DNA of 62,384 bases, from the NCBI GenBank assembly GCA_947066815.1, contig CAMSZT010000019.1, forward strand, positions 1-62,384, written 5' to 3'. How positions within the stretch are numbered: position 1 is the stretch's first letter; every line of letters begins with the position of its first letter. The notes beneath the pieces are model-generated. The model saw nothing but the letters and a program-made list of their open reading frames with translations, searched no databases and had not been told where the DNA came from. This document shows positions 27,108 through 35,529 of this stretch, in pieces. The translations under genes were made by a program, and so were the position numbers. The stretch comes from an uncultured Lachnotalea sp. GTDB taxonomy: Bacteria > Bacillota > Clostridia > Lachnospirales > Lachnospiraceae.

Positions 27108-27944
27108 CTACCTGCCTGTCAACACATATTTTTCGATTCCATATGCCACGCCGTCCTCGTCGTTGCTTAAAGTCACCACGTCGGCGGCTGCCCTTACCTC
27201 CTCCGGCGCGTTCCCCATGGCCACGCCAAGGCCCGCTGCCCGCAGCATGGAGACGTCGTTCTCCCCGTCCCCAAAGGCCATGGTCTGCTCCGGCGAGAGC
27301 CCCAGGTGGGCCGCCAGCGCGAGAAGTCCCCTTCCCTTGGTGGCGTCCGCATGGTTGATCTCCAGATTGTTTCCCAGCGAAGACGTCACCGAGAGCCCGT
27401 CAAACTGCGCAAGGTCCCGCCTCGCCTGCTGCCGCCCCGCCTCCGCGTCCTCCCTGAAAAACAGGTTGAACTTTTCCACGGTCACTCTCCCGTCGGCCAC
27501 CAGCTCCCCAAGTCCCTCCGTGGGCGTCCTGGTGGAACGGATCAGCATGCGCCTTGGCTCGTCCGGCATAAACGTTTCTATCTTATTATAATACTCCGGC
27601 TCCATCCGGGCGATCCCGTCGATGCAGGCGTCCCGCATGGTGCGGTATCCGGCGATAAACTCCCAGAGCTCCACCGCCTGCTCCGTCGAAAACGCCCGCC
27701 TCACGATGGGCTCCTGCCGCTCCATATCCCAGACGGCCGCCCCGTTCACCGTGATGGCATAGCGGATGAACGGCAGCTCCCGGATCTTCGGCGAAAGCCC
27801 CGTCAGGCTCCGTCCCGTGGCCGGAACGATCCGGACGCCCCGCCCAGACGCCTCCGAAAGCGCCCGGACGGTGCGCTCCGTCAGTCTCTTGTCTGTGGTC
27901 AAAAGGGTGCCGTCCAGATCCAGCGCGATCAATCTGATATCCAT
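27108..27944 (-). CDS. HAD-superfamily Cof-type phosphatase
   Basis: This 278-residue Cof/YidA-type hydrolase has motif I LIALDLDGTLLTTDKR at the N terminus, a C2B-type cap in the middle and the C-terminal motif AFGDGENDVSMLRAAGLGVAMGN with the metal-binding aspartates. Relatives dephosphorylate sugar phosphates, FMN or PLP with loose specificity. The start at 27944 was chosen because the HAD motif normally begins within the first few residues; an in-frame TTG at 27983 lies inside a palindromic repeat. It lies between the DUF5711 and CvpA-like genes and probably shares their transcript. Confidence 0.9.
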   Translation of the reverse strand: MDIRLIALDLDGTLLTTDKRLTERTVRALSEASGRGVRIVPATGRSLTGLSPKIRELPFIRYAITVNGAAVWDMERQEPIVRRAFSTEQAVELWEFIAGYRTMRDACIDGIARMEPEYYNKIETFMPDEPRRMLIRSTRTPTEGLGELVADGRVTVEKFNLFFREDAEAGRQQARRDLAQFDGLSVTSSLGNNLEINHADATKGRGLLALAAHLGLSPEQTMAFGDGENDVSMLRAAGLGVAMGNAPEEVRAAADVVTLSNDEDGVAYGIEKYVLTGR

Positions 27945-27964
27945 CCCCGGAAATCCCTCCTTCT

Positions 27965-27996
27965 TTAGGGAAACGCCGATCAAAGCGTTTCCTTAG
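27965..27996. repeat. Palindromic repeat at a stop codon, copy 1
   Basis: The arms AGGGAAACGC and GCGTTTCCTT surround a short centre. The DUF5711 stop codon is part of the outer edge. The same arms recur at 32975-33009. No T tract follows on either strand, so it is not an intrinsic terminator. Confidence 0.7.
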
Positions 27997-29237
27997 TTCA
28001 ATTCCAGCCCTTTCATGGACTGCCCTCCGATCTGGATATAGCTTCGTTCTCCCAGACAGAGCAGCTTATCCGTGCCTCCCGGAAGCGGCCCCGCATATTT
28101 GAGTTTTCCGGAAGTGTTGTAGATCCGGCATTCTGCCTCACTGTAAAGCAGGACATGGGAGCCGGAGATCTCCACATGCTCATACCCCATGCCGATCTCC
28201 TCCGAGAAGATCTCCTTTCCCGACGCCCCGTAGAGGAACAGCTTCTTCGGCCCTCCGCCCTCCGAGACGATCACTCCCGCATACCCCTCCCCATAACAGA
28301 TGCTGTCGATCTCTCCGTTTATGTCCACCTGCTTTGTGAGCTCCGGCTTCATCGTATGCTCCAGGGAGTAAAAGCACAGCCGGTCCTGGGCAAACGCGCA
28401 GGCATGGATATCATCCAGGAAGCGGACCCTGGCCACAATGGAGTTCCCATATTCCCGGAACCCGCCCACCAGACGGTCTTTCACTCCTTGCCCCTCATCG
28501 TCAAAATTGTAAAAGACTACCTGGTTCTGCATCAGGCCCTCGTCCAGGTACACGTAGGAGACCATGAGCAGCATCCCGTTGGGGGAGACTGCCAGATCGA
28601 TGGGATAACCGTTTCCCGCCAGGGTGGTCTGCACCTCGACCTGAAGCTTTCTCCCTGTCTTATCATAAAAAGCGATCACATTGCTTTTCGCATCCTCCAG
28701 GATCACCGCCGCAACCCCGGTGGAGGACACGGAGATCTTCGAGACGGGAAGATCCGTCGCGGCTGTGCCAAGACATCCGTCTCTGTCAAAAATATAGATG
28801 GCATAACCGTTCCTGTCGGCGACGGCCGCGTAATCGCCGCGCACCGCGGCAAAGGGCGCTTTCATCTCAAAGGCCTGGCTCCAGACCTCCCCGCCCTTTT
28901 TATCCAGATAGGATGCTCCGTCCCTGGTGTAGCGGAGCACGTTTTCCCCGTATGCTTCATAACCGGAGGATGCGTCCGCCGCCAGTTCCTTTTCCCACAG
29001 GACGGCCGCCTCCTCATACCGGTGGTTCTCCCGGTACATTTGATAGCCGAACACACCTGCCGCAGCCAGGAGCACCACGGACAACCCCGCCGCCAGACGG
29101 ATCCGCCGCCTTCTCCTGCTGCTCTCCCTGCGCCGCGCCTGCTCCTCCTCGTCCGGAAAGGGAACGGCCGTCCCGCTGTCTATGACTCCGGCCCGCAGCC
29201 TCCGCTTCCTGCTCTCTCTGTCTTTGTTCCTGTCCAT
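27993..29237 (-). CDS. DUF5711-type membrane-anchored beta-propeller-like protein
   Basis: The 414-residue protein has a highly basic N terminus (RKRRLRAG and RRRESSRRRRRIR), one membrane helix at about 45-63 (LAAGLSVVLLAAAGVFGY) and an outside domain of repeating beta segments with blade-like spacing (for example YAIYIFDRDGCLG and VVFYNFDDEGQG). It resembles DUF5711 proteins of Lachnospiraceae, whose function is unknown. I chose the ATG at 29237 with GGAAGGAA upstream. A terminator at 29331-29405 precedes it, so it starts a new unit with the HAD and CvpA-like genes. Confidence 0.75.
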   Translation of the reverse strand: MDRNKDRESRKRRLRAGVIDSGTAVPFPDEEEQARRRESSRRRRRIRLAAGLSVVLLAAAGVFGYQMYRENHRYEEAAVLWEKELAADASSGYEAYGENVLRYTRDGASYLDKKGGEVWSQAFEMKAPFAAVRGDYAAVADRNGYAIYIFDRDGCLGTAATDLPVSKISVSSTGVAAVILEDAKSNVIAFYDKTGRKLQVEVQTTLAGNGYPIDLAVSPNGMLLMVSYVYLDEGLMQNQVVFYNFDDEGQGVKDRLVGGFREYGNSIVARVRFLDDIHACAFAQDRLCFYSLEHTMKPELTKQVDINGEIDSICYGEGYAGVIVSEGGGPKKLFLYGASGKEIFSEEIGMGYEHVEISGSHVLLYSEAECRIYNTSGKLKYAGPLPGGTDKLLCLGERSYIQIGGQSMKGLELN

Positions 29238-29330
29238 ATATGATTCCTTCCCTCTTGCACAAATCCCATTATACGCAAAAGGACTGTCAAATTCAACATT
29301 TTTCCCCGATACACTTCTTAATTTAAAATA

Positions 29331-29405
29331 AAAACGAGCTGTTAAGAGAAGCCGGCGCGGGATTGATACTCCGCACTGCACGGTCCTTCTCTAACAGCCG
29401 CTTTT
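29331..29405 (-). terminator. Long-stem terminator before the DUF5711 gene
   Basis: Arms GCTGTTAAGAGAAG (29338-29351) and CTTCTCTAACAGC (29386-29398) enclose a GC-rich loop that itself can pair. T-rich tracts follow on both strands (CGTTTTTATTTT on the minus strand, GCTTTTT on the plus strand). It ends transcription after the LysM gene. Confidence 0.75.
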
Positions 29406-29419
29406 TATAACAGGTTCTC

Positions 29420-30694
29420 TTACTCCTCCGGCAGCTTTAATACCTGCCCCTCGTAGATCAGGTTGGCGTTCGCCATGCCATTAAACTTGCATACCTCCGC
29501 CACCAGGGCCGGCGTTCCCCTTCCGTAATGTTCTTTACAGATCAGGGAGAGGGTGTCGCCCCGTTTGACCACGTATTCCTGGTAGGCGGCCTCCGCTGCG
29601 GCAGGCGCCGCGTTTTCGTCCGCCTCCTGCGAGCCGGGAGCCGTCTCGGCCGCGGTCTCCACAGGCGGCGATGTCTCTCCTGCCGCAGCATTGGCAGGCG
29701 CCGTTGTCTCCCCTGCCGCAGCCGTCGGCTCCCCTGCCGCCCCGGCTGCGGAGGGTGTCTCCGCCGGAGACGATCCTGCCCCCGCTTCCTGCCCGCCGGC
29801 ATTTTCCGCCGGCTTTTCCGTCGGTTTTACCTCTCCGGCCACCTCCCTCACGAGGGCCTGTCCCGTTTCTTCCTGTCCTTTCTCCGCCAAGACTGTCCCT
29901 GTCTCCTCCGGATCTTTTCCGGTAAAGATAGAAGCCACCTCCCGGATCCCCTGCATTCCGTCATATTTGTACCAGGCGGCCAGGCCGAAACCGGCACCCA
30001 GAAGAAGGGCCGCCACACTGACCGTCCTTAAGGCTTTCGATATGGTGTTCCCGCCTGAAGCCGCCTGTTCCTTCTCCTGCTTCCCGTCCATGATGCTCCG
30101 AAACTGCCTGGCCGCCTCGTCGGAGACGCCCCTGGCCGGCTGGATGGCGGCGAACTCCGTCGTCCTCGCCGGTTCCCTGGAGATCATGTACTCCTGCATC
30201 TGCTCATTCCGCTCATAATATATGTAATACCCCTGGAGCCGATGGCCTCCCTGTGCGTCAAACCGGTAGATGGTCTCCTCCTCCCGGTTTCCGTCATATA
30301 CGAAAAGCACCTGATGAGGGCTGCGGAAATTTTCATTATGGCTTTTCTGCAGGTTGTAGATATCTGTCATGCGGCTGTCGCTGCTGCACAGAAACCAGCC
30401 GCAGATCTCTACCTCATTGAAACACTTTTCCGCCTGTTCGTATACCTGGTTCCAGGCGGAGGCCGTCATGACCACGCGGCCGTCGTCCACCTCATAGTCC
30501 TTTGCCACAACGGCTCCCCGGACAAACAGACAGGGCGTATCCTTCTCCTTTTCCTGCCTGCCCAGAAGGATCCCGACGCAGGTGTCGTTCCGCCGCCTCA
30601 TCTTTTCCATGAATGTCGCCACATAGTCTTCCAGATATAACCCCAGTTCTCTGTCAATATCCCCAATCTGCCTGATATTTCTGGGTATTTCCAT
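29420..30694 (-). CDS. MPN-like, transmembrane, LysM-domain protein
   Basis: The 424-residue protein has three parts. Residues about 1-170 look like an MPN/JAMM fold (CVGILLGRQE, GWFLCSSD, then QKSHNENFRSPHQVLFVYDG), but the metal-binding H-x-H is replaced by L-C-S, so peptidase activity is not expected. A single membrane helix follows at about 215-235. A long Ala/Glu/Pro/Thr-rich spacer then leads to a C-terminal LysM domain (about 375-422, YVVKRGDTLSLICKEHYG) that would bind peptidoglycan or cortex. The start at 30694 was chosen by homology-like length; it overlaps yyaC by 41 bases. Together with yyaC this suggests a spore or envelope role. Confidence 0.75.
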   Translation of the reverse strand: MEIPRNIRQIGDIDRELGLYLEDYVATFMEKMRRRNDTCVGILLGRQEKEKDTPCLFVRGAVVAKDYEVDDGRVVMTASAWNQVYEQAEKCFNEVEICGWFLCSSDSRMTDIYNLQKSHNENFRSPHQVLFVYDGNREEETIYRFDAQGGHRLQGYYIYYERNEQMQEYMISREPARTTEFAAIQPARGVSDEAARQFRSIMDGKQEKEQAASGGNTISKALRTVSVAALLLGAGFGLAAWYKYDGMQGIREVASIFTGKDPEETGTVLAEKGQEETGQALVREVAGEVKPTEKPAENAGGQEAGAGSSPAETPSAAGAAGEPTAAAGETTAPANAAAGETSPPVETAAETAPGSQEADENAAPAAAEAAYQEYVVKRGDTLSLICKEHYGRGTPALVAEVCKFNGMANANLIYEGQVLKLPEE

Positions 30695-31259
30695 AATCCA
30701 CATCCCTTTCTGCAGCTGAGGATCCGACGCATCCGATTCCCGCACAGATGCAGTCTGCCAGTTCCATGACCACGGAAAGGCGGGTATTCTGGAGAAGCGG
30801 TTCAAAATTACCACCGTATCCCACGATCCCTGTGATAAAGATATCTCCCACCGATATCAGGTTCTTGCTGACTCCCAGTCCCGGCCGGATGGCGCCGCGT
30901 CCCAGCGTAATATAACCCACATGCTCATATCTCCCTACCGACGCATCGACGGCCACGACGACGTAATCCCGATAATACTGTCCGATCATTTCCATGGTTT
31001 CCTTTAAATTTATTGCATGGATGGGCTGCATCAGCGTGCCGAATACCCGGTATTCTTCTCCCTTTGTTCTCTGCAGCTTGTAGCCCACAAGCGGACCAAG
31101 GCTGTCTCCCGTGGATCGGTCACTCCCTATACAAAGGAACAACACTCCTTCTTTTTTTGTGCTTTTTCTCACTTCCGCGACCAGTTTTTTAAACTGGCCT
31201 CCGAATAATTCCGGTGAGAACCACTTTCCGGCTTTATGGTAATAAATCTGTCTGTTCAT
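30654..31259 (-). CDS. yyaC: Spore protease YyaC family protein (DUF1256)
   Basis: The 201-residue protein matches the YyaC family, a relative of the germination protease Gpr, in LCIGSDRSTGDSLGPLVGYKL (residues about 43-63) and VVVAVDASVGRYEHVGYI. In Bacillus, yyaC is a sporulation gene; its biochemical activity is not settled. The ATG at 31259 is the natural start. Translation runs into the start of the MPN/LysM gene, so the two are coupled. It supports sporulation ability of the host. Confidence 0.88.
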   Translation of the reverse strand: MNRQIYYHKAGKWFSPELFGGQFKKLVAEVRKSTKKEGVLFLCIGSDRSTGDSLGPLVGYKLQRTKGEEYRVFGTLMQPIHAINLKETMEMIGQYYRDYVVVAVDASVGRYEHVGYITLGRGAIRPGLGVSKNLISVGDIFITGIVGYGGNFEPLLQNTRLSVVMELADCICAGIGCVGSSAAERDVDYGNTQKYQADWGY

Positions 31260-31368
31260 ATGATCACCATTTTGTCCCGTTCCGGGAGGTCCTCCTCCCC
31301 GGGGGCAATTCCTTTTATCCGGAGTATTTCCCTTTTTTTCATAATTAAACCAAAAACCCGCATTTTGC

Positions 31369-32850
31369 TTACATTTGTACGGCGCCGCACCAGAATCCGA
31401 AATCCTCGTCCCGGTTCCCGGCGGCCCGTTTAAATTCCGGAAGCCCGAACATGGAGGCCATAAATTTTTCCTGAGGCTTGAAGATCCCCGGCACCCCCAG
31501 GATATACTGGTACCCGGACTGGAACCGCTTTGCCTGCAGCCGCTTTCTTCTGGCCAGGATCAGATACCGGTACTGGAAATATCCGTGGAGGACAAAGCTG
31601 TTGTTGCCATAGGGCCAGTTTTCTCTGGGCAGCCGCCCGATATCCTGGATATGGATCTGCAGCACCTCCCAACCGGCCTCCGCCAGGGCCCGTTTCCTGG
31701 GCAGGATCTTCTCCAGGCATTCCCACAGAGGCAGTTCCGGAAAGCCCTCCCGGAAATAAAAATCCTCCGGCATGCGTCCGGCAGCCGCGGCAGCCTCCTG
31801 CTGCGCCCTCTCTTCTTCTCTCCCTGCCTCCGCTGTCTCTCTCCCTGTCCCGACAGTCCCGGCCCCTGCTCTCTTCCCCGCAGGCCCCTTCCCGGAAGTC
31901 TCAGTTCTTTCCTCCGCAGGCCCTTTCCCGGACATCTCCGCTCTCTCCTCCGCAGGTCCCCGACCGGAAGTCTCCGCTCTCTCCTCCGCAGATCCCCGAC
32001 CGGACATCTCCGCTCTCTCCTCCGCAGATCCCCGACCGGAAGTCTCTGCTCTTTCCTCCACAGGCTCCGGCGCTCCCTCAGATGTCTCCGCGCTTTCCCC
32101 CGCAGCCTCCTGCCCTGTCCTCATCGGCTCTCTCTCCGGTACTCCCGCCGGTGCGCCCTCCGTCTCCGTTTTTTCTCTTTCCGTCTTCACCTTTCCCGCT
32201 TCTTCGCTTCCCGGCACTTTCAAAAGGTTTCGGACAGGATCCAAGGGCAAGTCCTCTTCGGACTGGTGTGACGCCCGCTGGTCCTCCGCCGCTTCCTGCA
32301 GTACCGCTTTCAAAAGCTGCGGATCCATAAGGGTCACTCTCGCAGGCCCGGTCTTCTCCGCCTGACGGAACACTTCCATGCCGGTCAGCGCTTTCGGCGC
32401 TTTTTCTTCTGTCAGTGACGCCGCCTTCAGGGCATGTTCCTCCCCGGCGATCCTGGCATTTCTCAGCGCTGTGATCTGTATCACCGTATCATCCCAGGTG
32501 GTCAGATAGGCCTTCCCCACGGAGCCTCTGCTCCGCAGATACAGACCCTTGACAAAGCTCAGCCCATAGCCGCTCCCCCCAAGATCCTCTTCCTGCTTTC
32601 CAAATACTGCTTCTCCTGTCCCGTTTTTTACCGGGATCCGCCCCAGGGGGACCAGAAGACATTCTGCCTCCCGATATCCATAGCCGTAAAGGATCAGCTC
32701 CTGCCCGCTGCATTCATATGCGCCTTTGATGCTGATGCTGATCCGGCACTGGCCGTTCCTGGCCTCGATCTTGGCGAACCCTACATTTTTTTTCTTTATA
32801 TCGCCCTCGTAGGCATATATATAGGAGATAAAACGCCTGTATTCTGCCAA
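31369..32850 (-). CDS. DUF6128-containing protein with 12-residue repeats
   Basis: The 493-residue protein has an N-terminal conserved part (about 1-130, MAEYRRFISYIYAYEG), a charged linker with five tandem 12-residue repeats of the form EERAEMSGRGSA (about 264-324) and a C-terminal DUF6128-like domain (about 365-480, with ENWPYGNNSFVLHGYFQYRYL and YILGVPG). The family is common in Lachnospiraceae and has no known function. It starts with TTG at 32850, preceded by AAGGAG at nine bases. No signal peptide is present, so it should be cytoplasmic. A terminator upstream separates it from the CAP/ChW gene. Confidence 0.75.
   Translation of the reverse strand: MAEYRRFISYIYAYEGDIKKKNVGFAKIEARNGQCRISISIKGAYECSGQELILYGYGYREAECLLVPLGRIPVKNGTGEAVFGKQEEDLGGSGYGLSFVKGLYLRSRGSVGKAYLTTWDDTVIQITALRNARIAGEEHALKAASLTEEKAPKALTGMEVFRQAEKTGPARVTLMDPQLLKAVLQEAAEDQRASHQSEEDLPLDPVRNLLKVPGSEEAGKVKTEREKTETEGAPAGVPEREPMRTGQEAAGESAETSEGAPEPVEERAETSGRGSAEERAEMSGRGSAEERAETSGRGPAEERAEMSGKGPAEERTETSGKGPAGKRAGAGTVGTGRETAEAGREEERAQQEAAAAAGRMPEDFYFREGFPELPLWECLEKILPRKRALAEAGWEVLQIHIQDIGRLPRENWPYGNNSFVLHGYFQYRYLILARRKRLQAKRFQSGYQYILGVPGIFKPQEKFMASMFGLPEFKRAAGNRDEDFGFWCGAVQM
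31879..32058. repeat. Five tandem 36-base repeats
   Basis: Five in-frame 36-base units encode EERAE(T/M)SG(R/K)G(S/P)A; units alternate between ETS and EMS. The unit is a multiple of three, and near-identity between units suggests recent expansion. Confidence 0.8.
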
Positions 32851-32914
32851 TTATCACCACTCCTTCTCCTCTATTTTATGCGGGAGAAACTGAAAATAGA
32901 ACTCATATCCCATA

Positions 32915-32958
32915 ATAAAATCCCTGCCGCAGAGTGACGCATCATTCTGCGGCAGGGA
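32915..32958 (-). terminator. Terminator after the CAP/ChW gene
   Basis: 13-base stem TCCCTGCCGCAGA / TCTGCGGCAGGGA followed by TTTTATT on the minus strand, about 50 bases after the stop at 33006. Confidence 0.85.
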
Positions 32959-32974
32959 GCCAGGGTCTGATATC

Positions 32975-33009
32975 TTAGGGAAACGGTGATCTGATCAGCG
33001 TTTCCTTAG
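32975..33009. repeat. Palindromic repeat at a stop codon, copy 2
   Basis: Same outer arms as 27965-27996 (TTAGGGAAACG and GCGTTTCCTTAG), with a different centre. The stop codon of the CAP/ChW gene lies in the outer arm, as in the first copy. Confidence 0.7.
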
Positions 33010-35027
33010 ATACCTGTTCTGCTTATGTAAGGATTTCTGGTGCTTCCAGGAGCGCTTCCCCCCTTTGCCACAAGCCGGATCCGGATTCCCTCCAGGCGTT
33101 TTGCATAACCCGCCGTCCCGGCAGGGGCGCCGTTCTTCGCCCAGTCAAGCCACCCATAACTCTGGGCATGGACCTGATAATAAATGTCGTATTTTTCTGC
33201 CATCTGTCCGGTCAGACGGATCTGGATCGCTTCCAGGCGTTTCGACTGTCCTGTGGTACCGCTCACTCCCCCGTTCTTCGTCCAGTTCTTTTCCCATCCA
33301 TAGGTCTGCACATGAGTCCGATACTCCACATTTCCCGTATAATCCTGATCGCAGAGCCCGATCCGGATCCCCTCCAGGCGTTTCGCTTTTCCTGTAGTCC
33401 CGCTCATACTGCCGTCCTTCACATTTCCCTGCCATCCATAGCTCTGCACATGGGTCGCATATTGGATCAGGCTGTGCCTGTAAGCGCCGAAGGAACTTCC
33501 CGGCTCTCTCCCGCCCTTCCTCCGCAGCAAGATCTGGATCGCCTCCAGACGTTTTGCATAACCCGCCGTCCCGGCAGGGGCGCCGTTCTTTGCCCAGCCA
33601 AGCCATCCGTAGCTCTGGGCGTGGACACGGTAATAGATGTCATATTTTTCTGCCATCTGCCCGGTCAAACGGATCTGGACCGCTTCCAGGCGTTTCGACT
33701 GCCCGGTGGTGCCGCTGCTCTCCCCATTCTTTGCCCACCGGTCCTCCCAGCCGCGGCCCTGCACATGGGTCCGGTATTCAACATTCCCGCTCACCTCCTG
33801 ATCCGCCAGTTCGATCCGGATCGCCTCCAAACGTTTCGATTTTCCGACCGTTCCGCTGGACTCGCCATTGGTCCTCGAAGTCTGCCATCCCGAACTCTGC
33901 ACATAGGTTTTGTAACGGACTGCCGCCCTTCCTTCTTCCTGCGCCGGCTTTGTCTCCGGCGGCTCGGCCGGTTTGGTCGGCTGGGTCGGCTGGACCGGCT
34001 GGACCGGCTGGGTCGGCTGGACCGGCTGGGTCGGCTGGACCGGCTGGACCGGCTGGGTCGGCTGGACCGGCTTCGACGGAGCTGTCGTCTTCACCTGAAA
34101 ACCGGTCGACTTCCCCCTGTAATTCACCGTCACTGTCTGCACCTGACCGTTGCTTCCCTTCGCCCGATATCCGCTGCACATCTCGTCGATCACGGGAAGG
34201 AAGCTTATCCCATGCCGGCAGTACGCCTCCAGGACCAGATCCATCTCGTCGATGGAAGTCCCCTCCTCCACGGTCAGCACTCCCATATCCTTCAGTGCGA
34301 TCCCCGTGGTGTCGCATTTCCCGTAAAAAATCTGCACCCAGTACCTGCTGCCATAAACGGACGTCGTGTCTCTCCCGTACCCGGCGCCCATGTGGGTGAA
34401 CTCCGGATACAGGATGTTGTACCTGTGTCCCTCGCTGTCCATCCAGGCCTTCACCACCTCCGCGGACGATGTCTGGCCTGCCGCGATATTTTCCCCGCTC
34501 GTATTGCAGCTGATCCCGACATCAGTCAAAGCTGTCTGGCAGTGGCGCCCGTCCGGCCGCTCATGGGCAAATTTCGTAATGATCTCATTTTTCCTGATAT
34601 TGCATGCTTCCTGCAGCTTTACGGATGTGGACATCGGAGCCAGCCCGTTCCTGACCCTCTCCTTATTGGTCAGCTGCAGAATCCTCCACTCTCCCATCAG
34701 ACAGGAAAACGCCACACCGTACTGCGGCAGTTCCTCCTCCGCATAATACACGGTATCTTCCGCCGCACCTGCGTCCGCACACTCCGCCCCATAGTGATCT
34801 GCCTGCTCCGTCTCATGACCGTCCGCGTCTTCGCCCGACTGCTCCGCCTCAGGTCTATCCACGGTCTCATCCGGCCATGTTTCCCCGCCGCTGTCTGCAT
34901 CCTCACCCGACAGTTCCGCCCCATGACCGTCCGCCTCCTCCGCCTCCCCCTGTACGGTAAAGGGAACGCACAGACACAGACTGAATACCAGCAGCACAAG
35001 AAGCGTTCTCTTCCATCTTTTTTTCAT
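33006..35027 (-). CDS. Secreted CAP-domain protein with six ChW repeats
   Basis: The 673-residue protein has a signal peptide (LLVLLVFSLCLCVPFTVQG), an acidic Gly/Asp/Glu region to about residue 95, and a CAP/SCP domain (about 110-235, with LTNKERVRNGLAPM, SGENIAAGQTS and SEGHRYNILYPEFTHMGAGYG). A Pro-rich (VQPTQP)n linker near 330-365 leads to six clostridial hydrophobic (ChW) repeats of about 48 residues with the pattern HVQSYGW...SGTTG..KRLEAI. ChW repeats are thought to mediate surface or substrate binding. Repeats 1-3 and 4-6 form a duplicated triplet with a 453-base period. The ATG at 35027 has AAGGAGAG upstream. Its role could be adhesion or wall binding. Confidence 0.88.
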   Translation of the reverse strand: MKKRWKRTLLVLLVFSLCLCVPFTVQGEAEEADGHGAELSGEDADSGGETWPDETVDRPEAEQSGEDADGHETEQADHYGAECADAGAAEDTVYYAEEELPQYGVAFSCLMGEWRILQLTNKERVRNGLAPMSTSVKLQEACNIRKNEIITKFAHERPDGRHCQTALTDVGISCNTSGENIAAGQTSSAEVVKAWMDSEGHRYNILYPEFTHMGAGYGRDTTSVYGSRYWVQIFYGKCDTTGIALKDMGVLTVEEGTSIDEMDLVLEAYCRHGISFLPVIDEMCSGYRAKGSNGQVQTVTVNYRGKSTGFQVKTTAPSKPVQPTQPVQPVQPTQPVQPTQPVQPVQPTQPTKPAEPPETKPAQEEGRAAVRYKTYVQSSGWQTSRTNGESSGTVGKSKRLEAIRIELADQEVSGNVEYRTHVQGRGWEDRWAKNGESSGTTGQSKRLEAVQIRLTGQMAEKYDIYYRVHAQSYGWLGWAKNGAPAGTAGYAKRLEAIQILLRRKGGREPGSSFGAYRHSLIQYATHVQSYGWQGNVKDGSMSGTTGKAKRLEGIRIGLCDQDYTGNVEYRTHVQTYGWEKNWTKNGGVSGTTGQSKRLEAIQIRLTGQMAEKYDIYYQVHAQSYGWLDWAKNGAPAGTAGYAKRLEGIRIRLVAKGGSAPGSTRNPYISRTGI

Positions 35028-35137
35028 ATTCTCTCCTTTCACTCCACGCTCAAGCAGATAATTGCGAAACTCAAAAACTTGTCGGATATCCTGACAATAT
35101 TTCCGGGAGAAGCCCTCTGCGCCGTGGAAGCAAGACC

Positions 35138-35173
35138 AGAAAAGGGCAGCTGTCGCTCCCGACAGCCGCCTTT
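35138..35173 (-). terminator. Terminator after spoVG
   Basis: Stem GGCGGCTGTCG / CGACAGCTGCC with a four-base loop followed by CTTTTC on the minus strand, about 40 bases after the spoVG stop. Confidence 0.8.
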
Positions 35174-35213
35174 CCCACGTCTTTCTCTACAGATCTTTTC
35201 TGATCGATCCTCT

Positions 35214-35489
35214 TTATTCCTCTTCTTCCGCTTCCAGGAGCGTACTTTCATACTTCGCCAGAATGATGTTCTGAATCTTGTCTCTGGTGTCGGAATTGAT
35301 GGGATGAGCAATATCCCGGTACTCTCCGTCTGCGGCCTTTCTACTGGGCATCGCGATGAACATGCCCTTCTCTCCCTCAATCACTTTGATATCATGGACG
35401 ACAAACTCATTATCCAGGGTAATGGACACAATGGCCTTCATTTTTCCTTCTTTTGATACTTTCCGAACCCTCACGTCTGTAATCTGCAT
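35214..35489 (-). CDS. spoVG: Septation/sporulation regulator SpoVG
   Basis: SpoVG is a small nucleic-acid-binding regulator affecting asymmetric septation, cortex formation and, in other Firmicutes, surface genes. The 91-residue protein begins [20 protein letters not shown] and contains [22 protein letters not shown], both hallmarks. Length is standard. Its ribosome site is only moderate (GGAAGGGG at some distance). It follows glgD by 40 bases and may be cotranscribed from glgC, as well as from its own promoter, which I could not identify confidently. Confidence 0.95.
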   Translation of the reverse strand: MQITDVRVRKVSKEGKMKAIVSITLDNEFVVHDIKVIEGEKGMFIAMPSRKAADGEYRDIAHPINSDTRDKIQNIILAKYESTLLEAEEEE

Positions 35490-35529
35490 GTTACACAGTC
35501 CCCTTCCTTTGTCCCTTGCTCATGGGAGT

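Noticed and set aside
33168-35456. 762-codon plus-strand open frame
   Set aside because: It is antisense to the CAP/ChW gene and mirrors its repeats; low-complexity Arg/Leu-rich peptide with no family.
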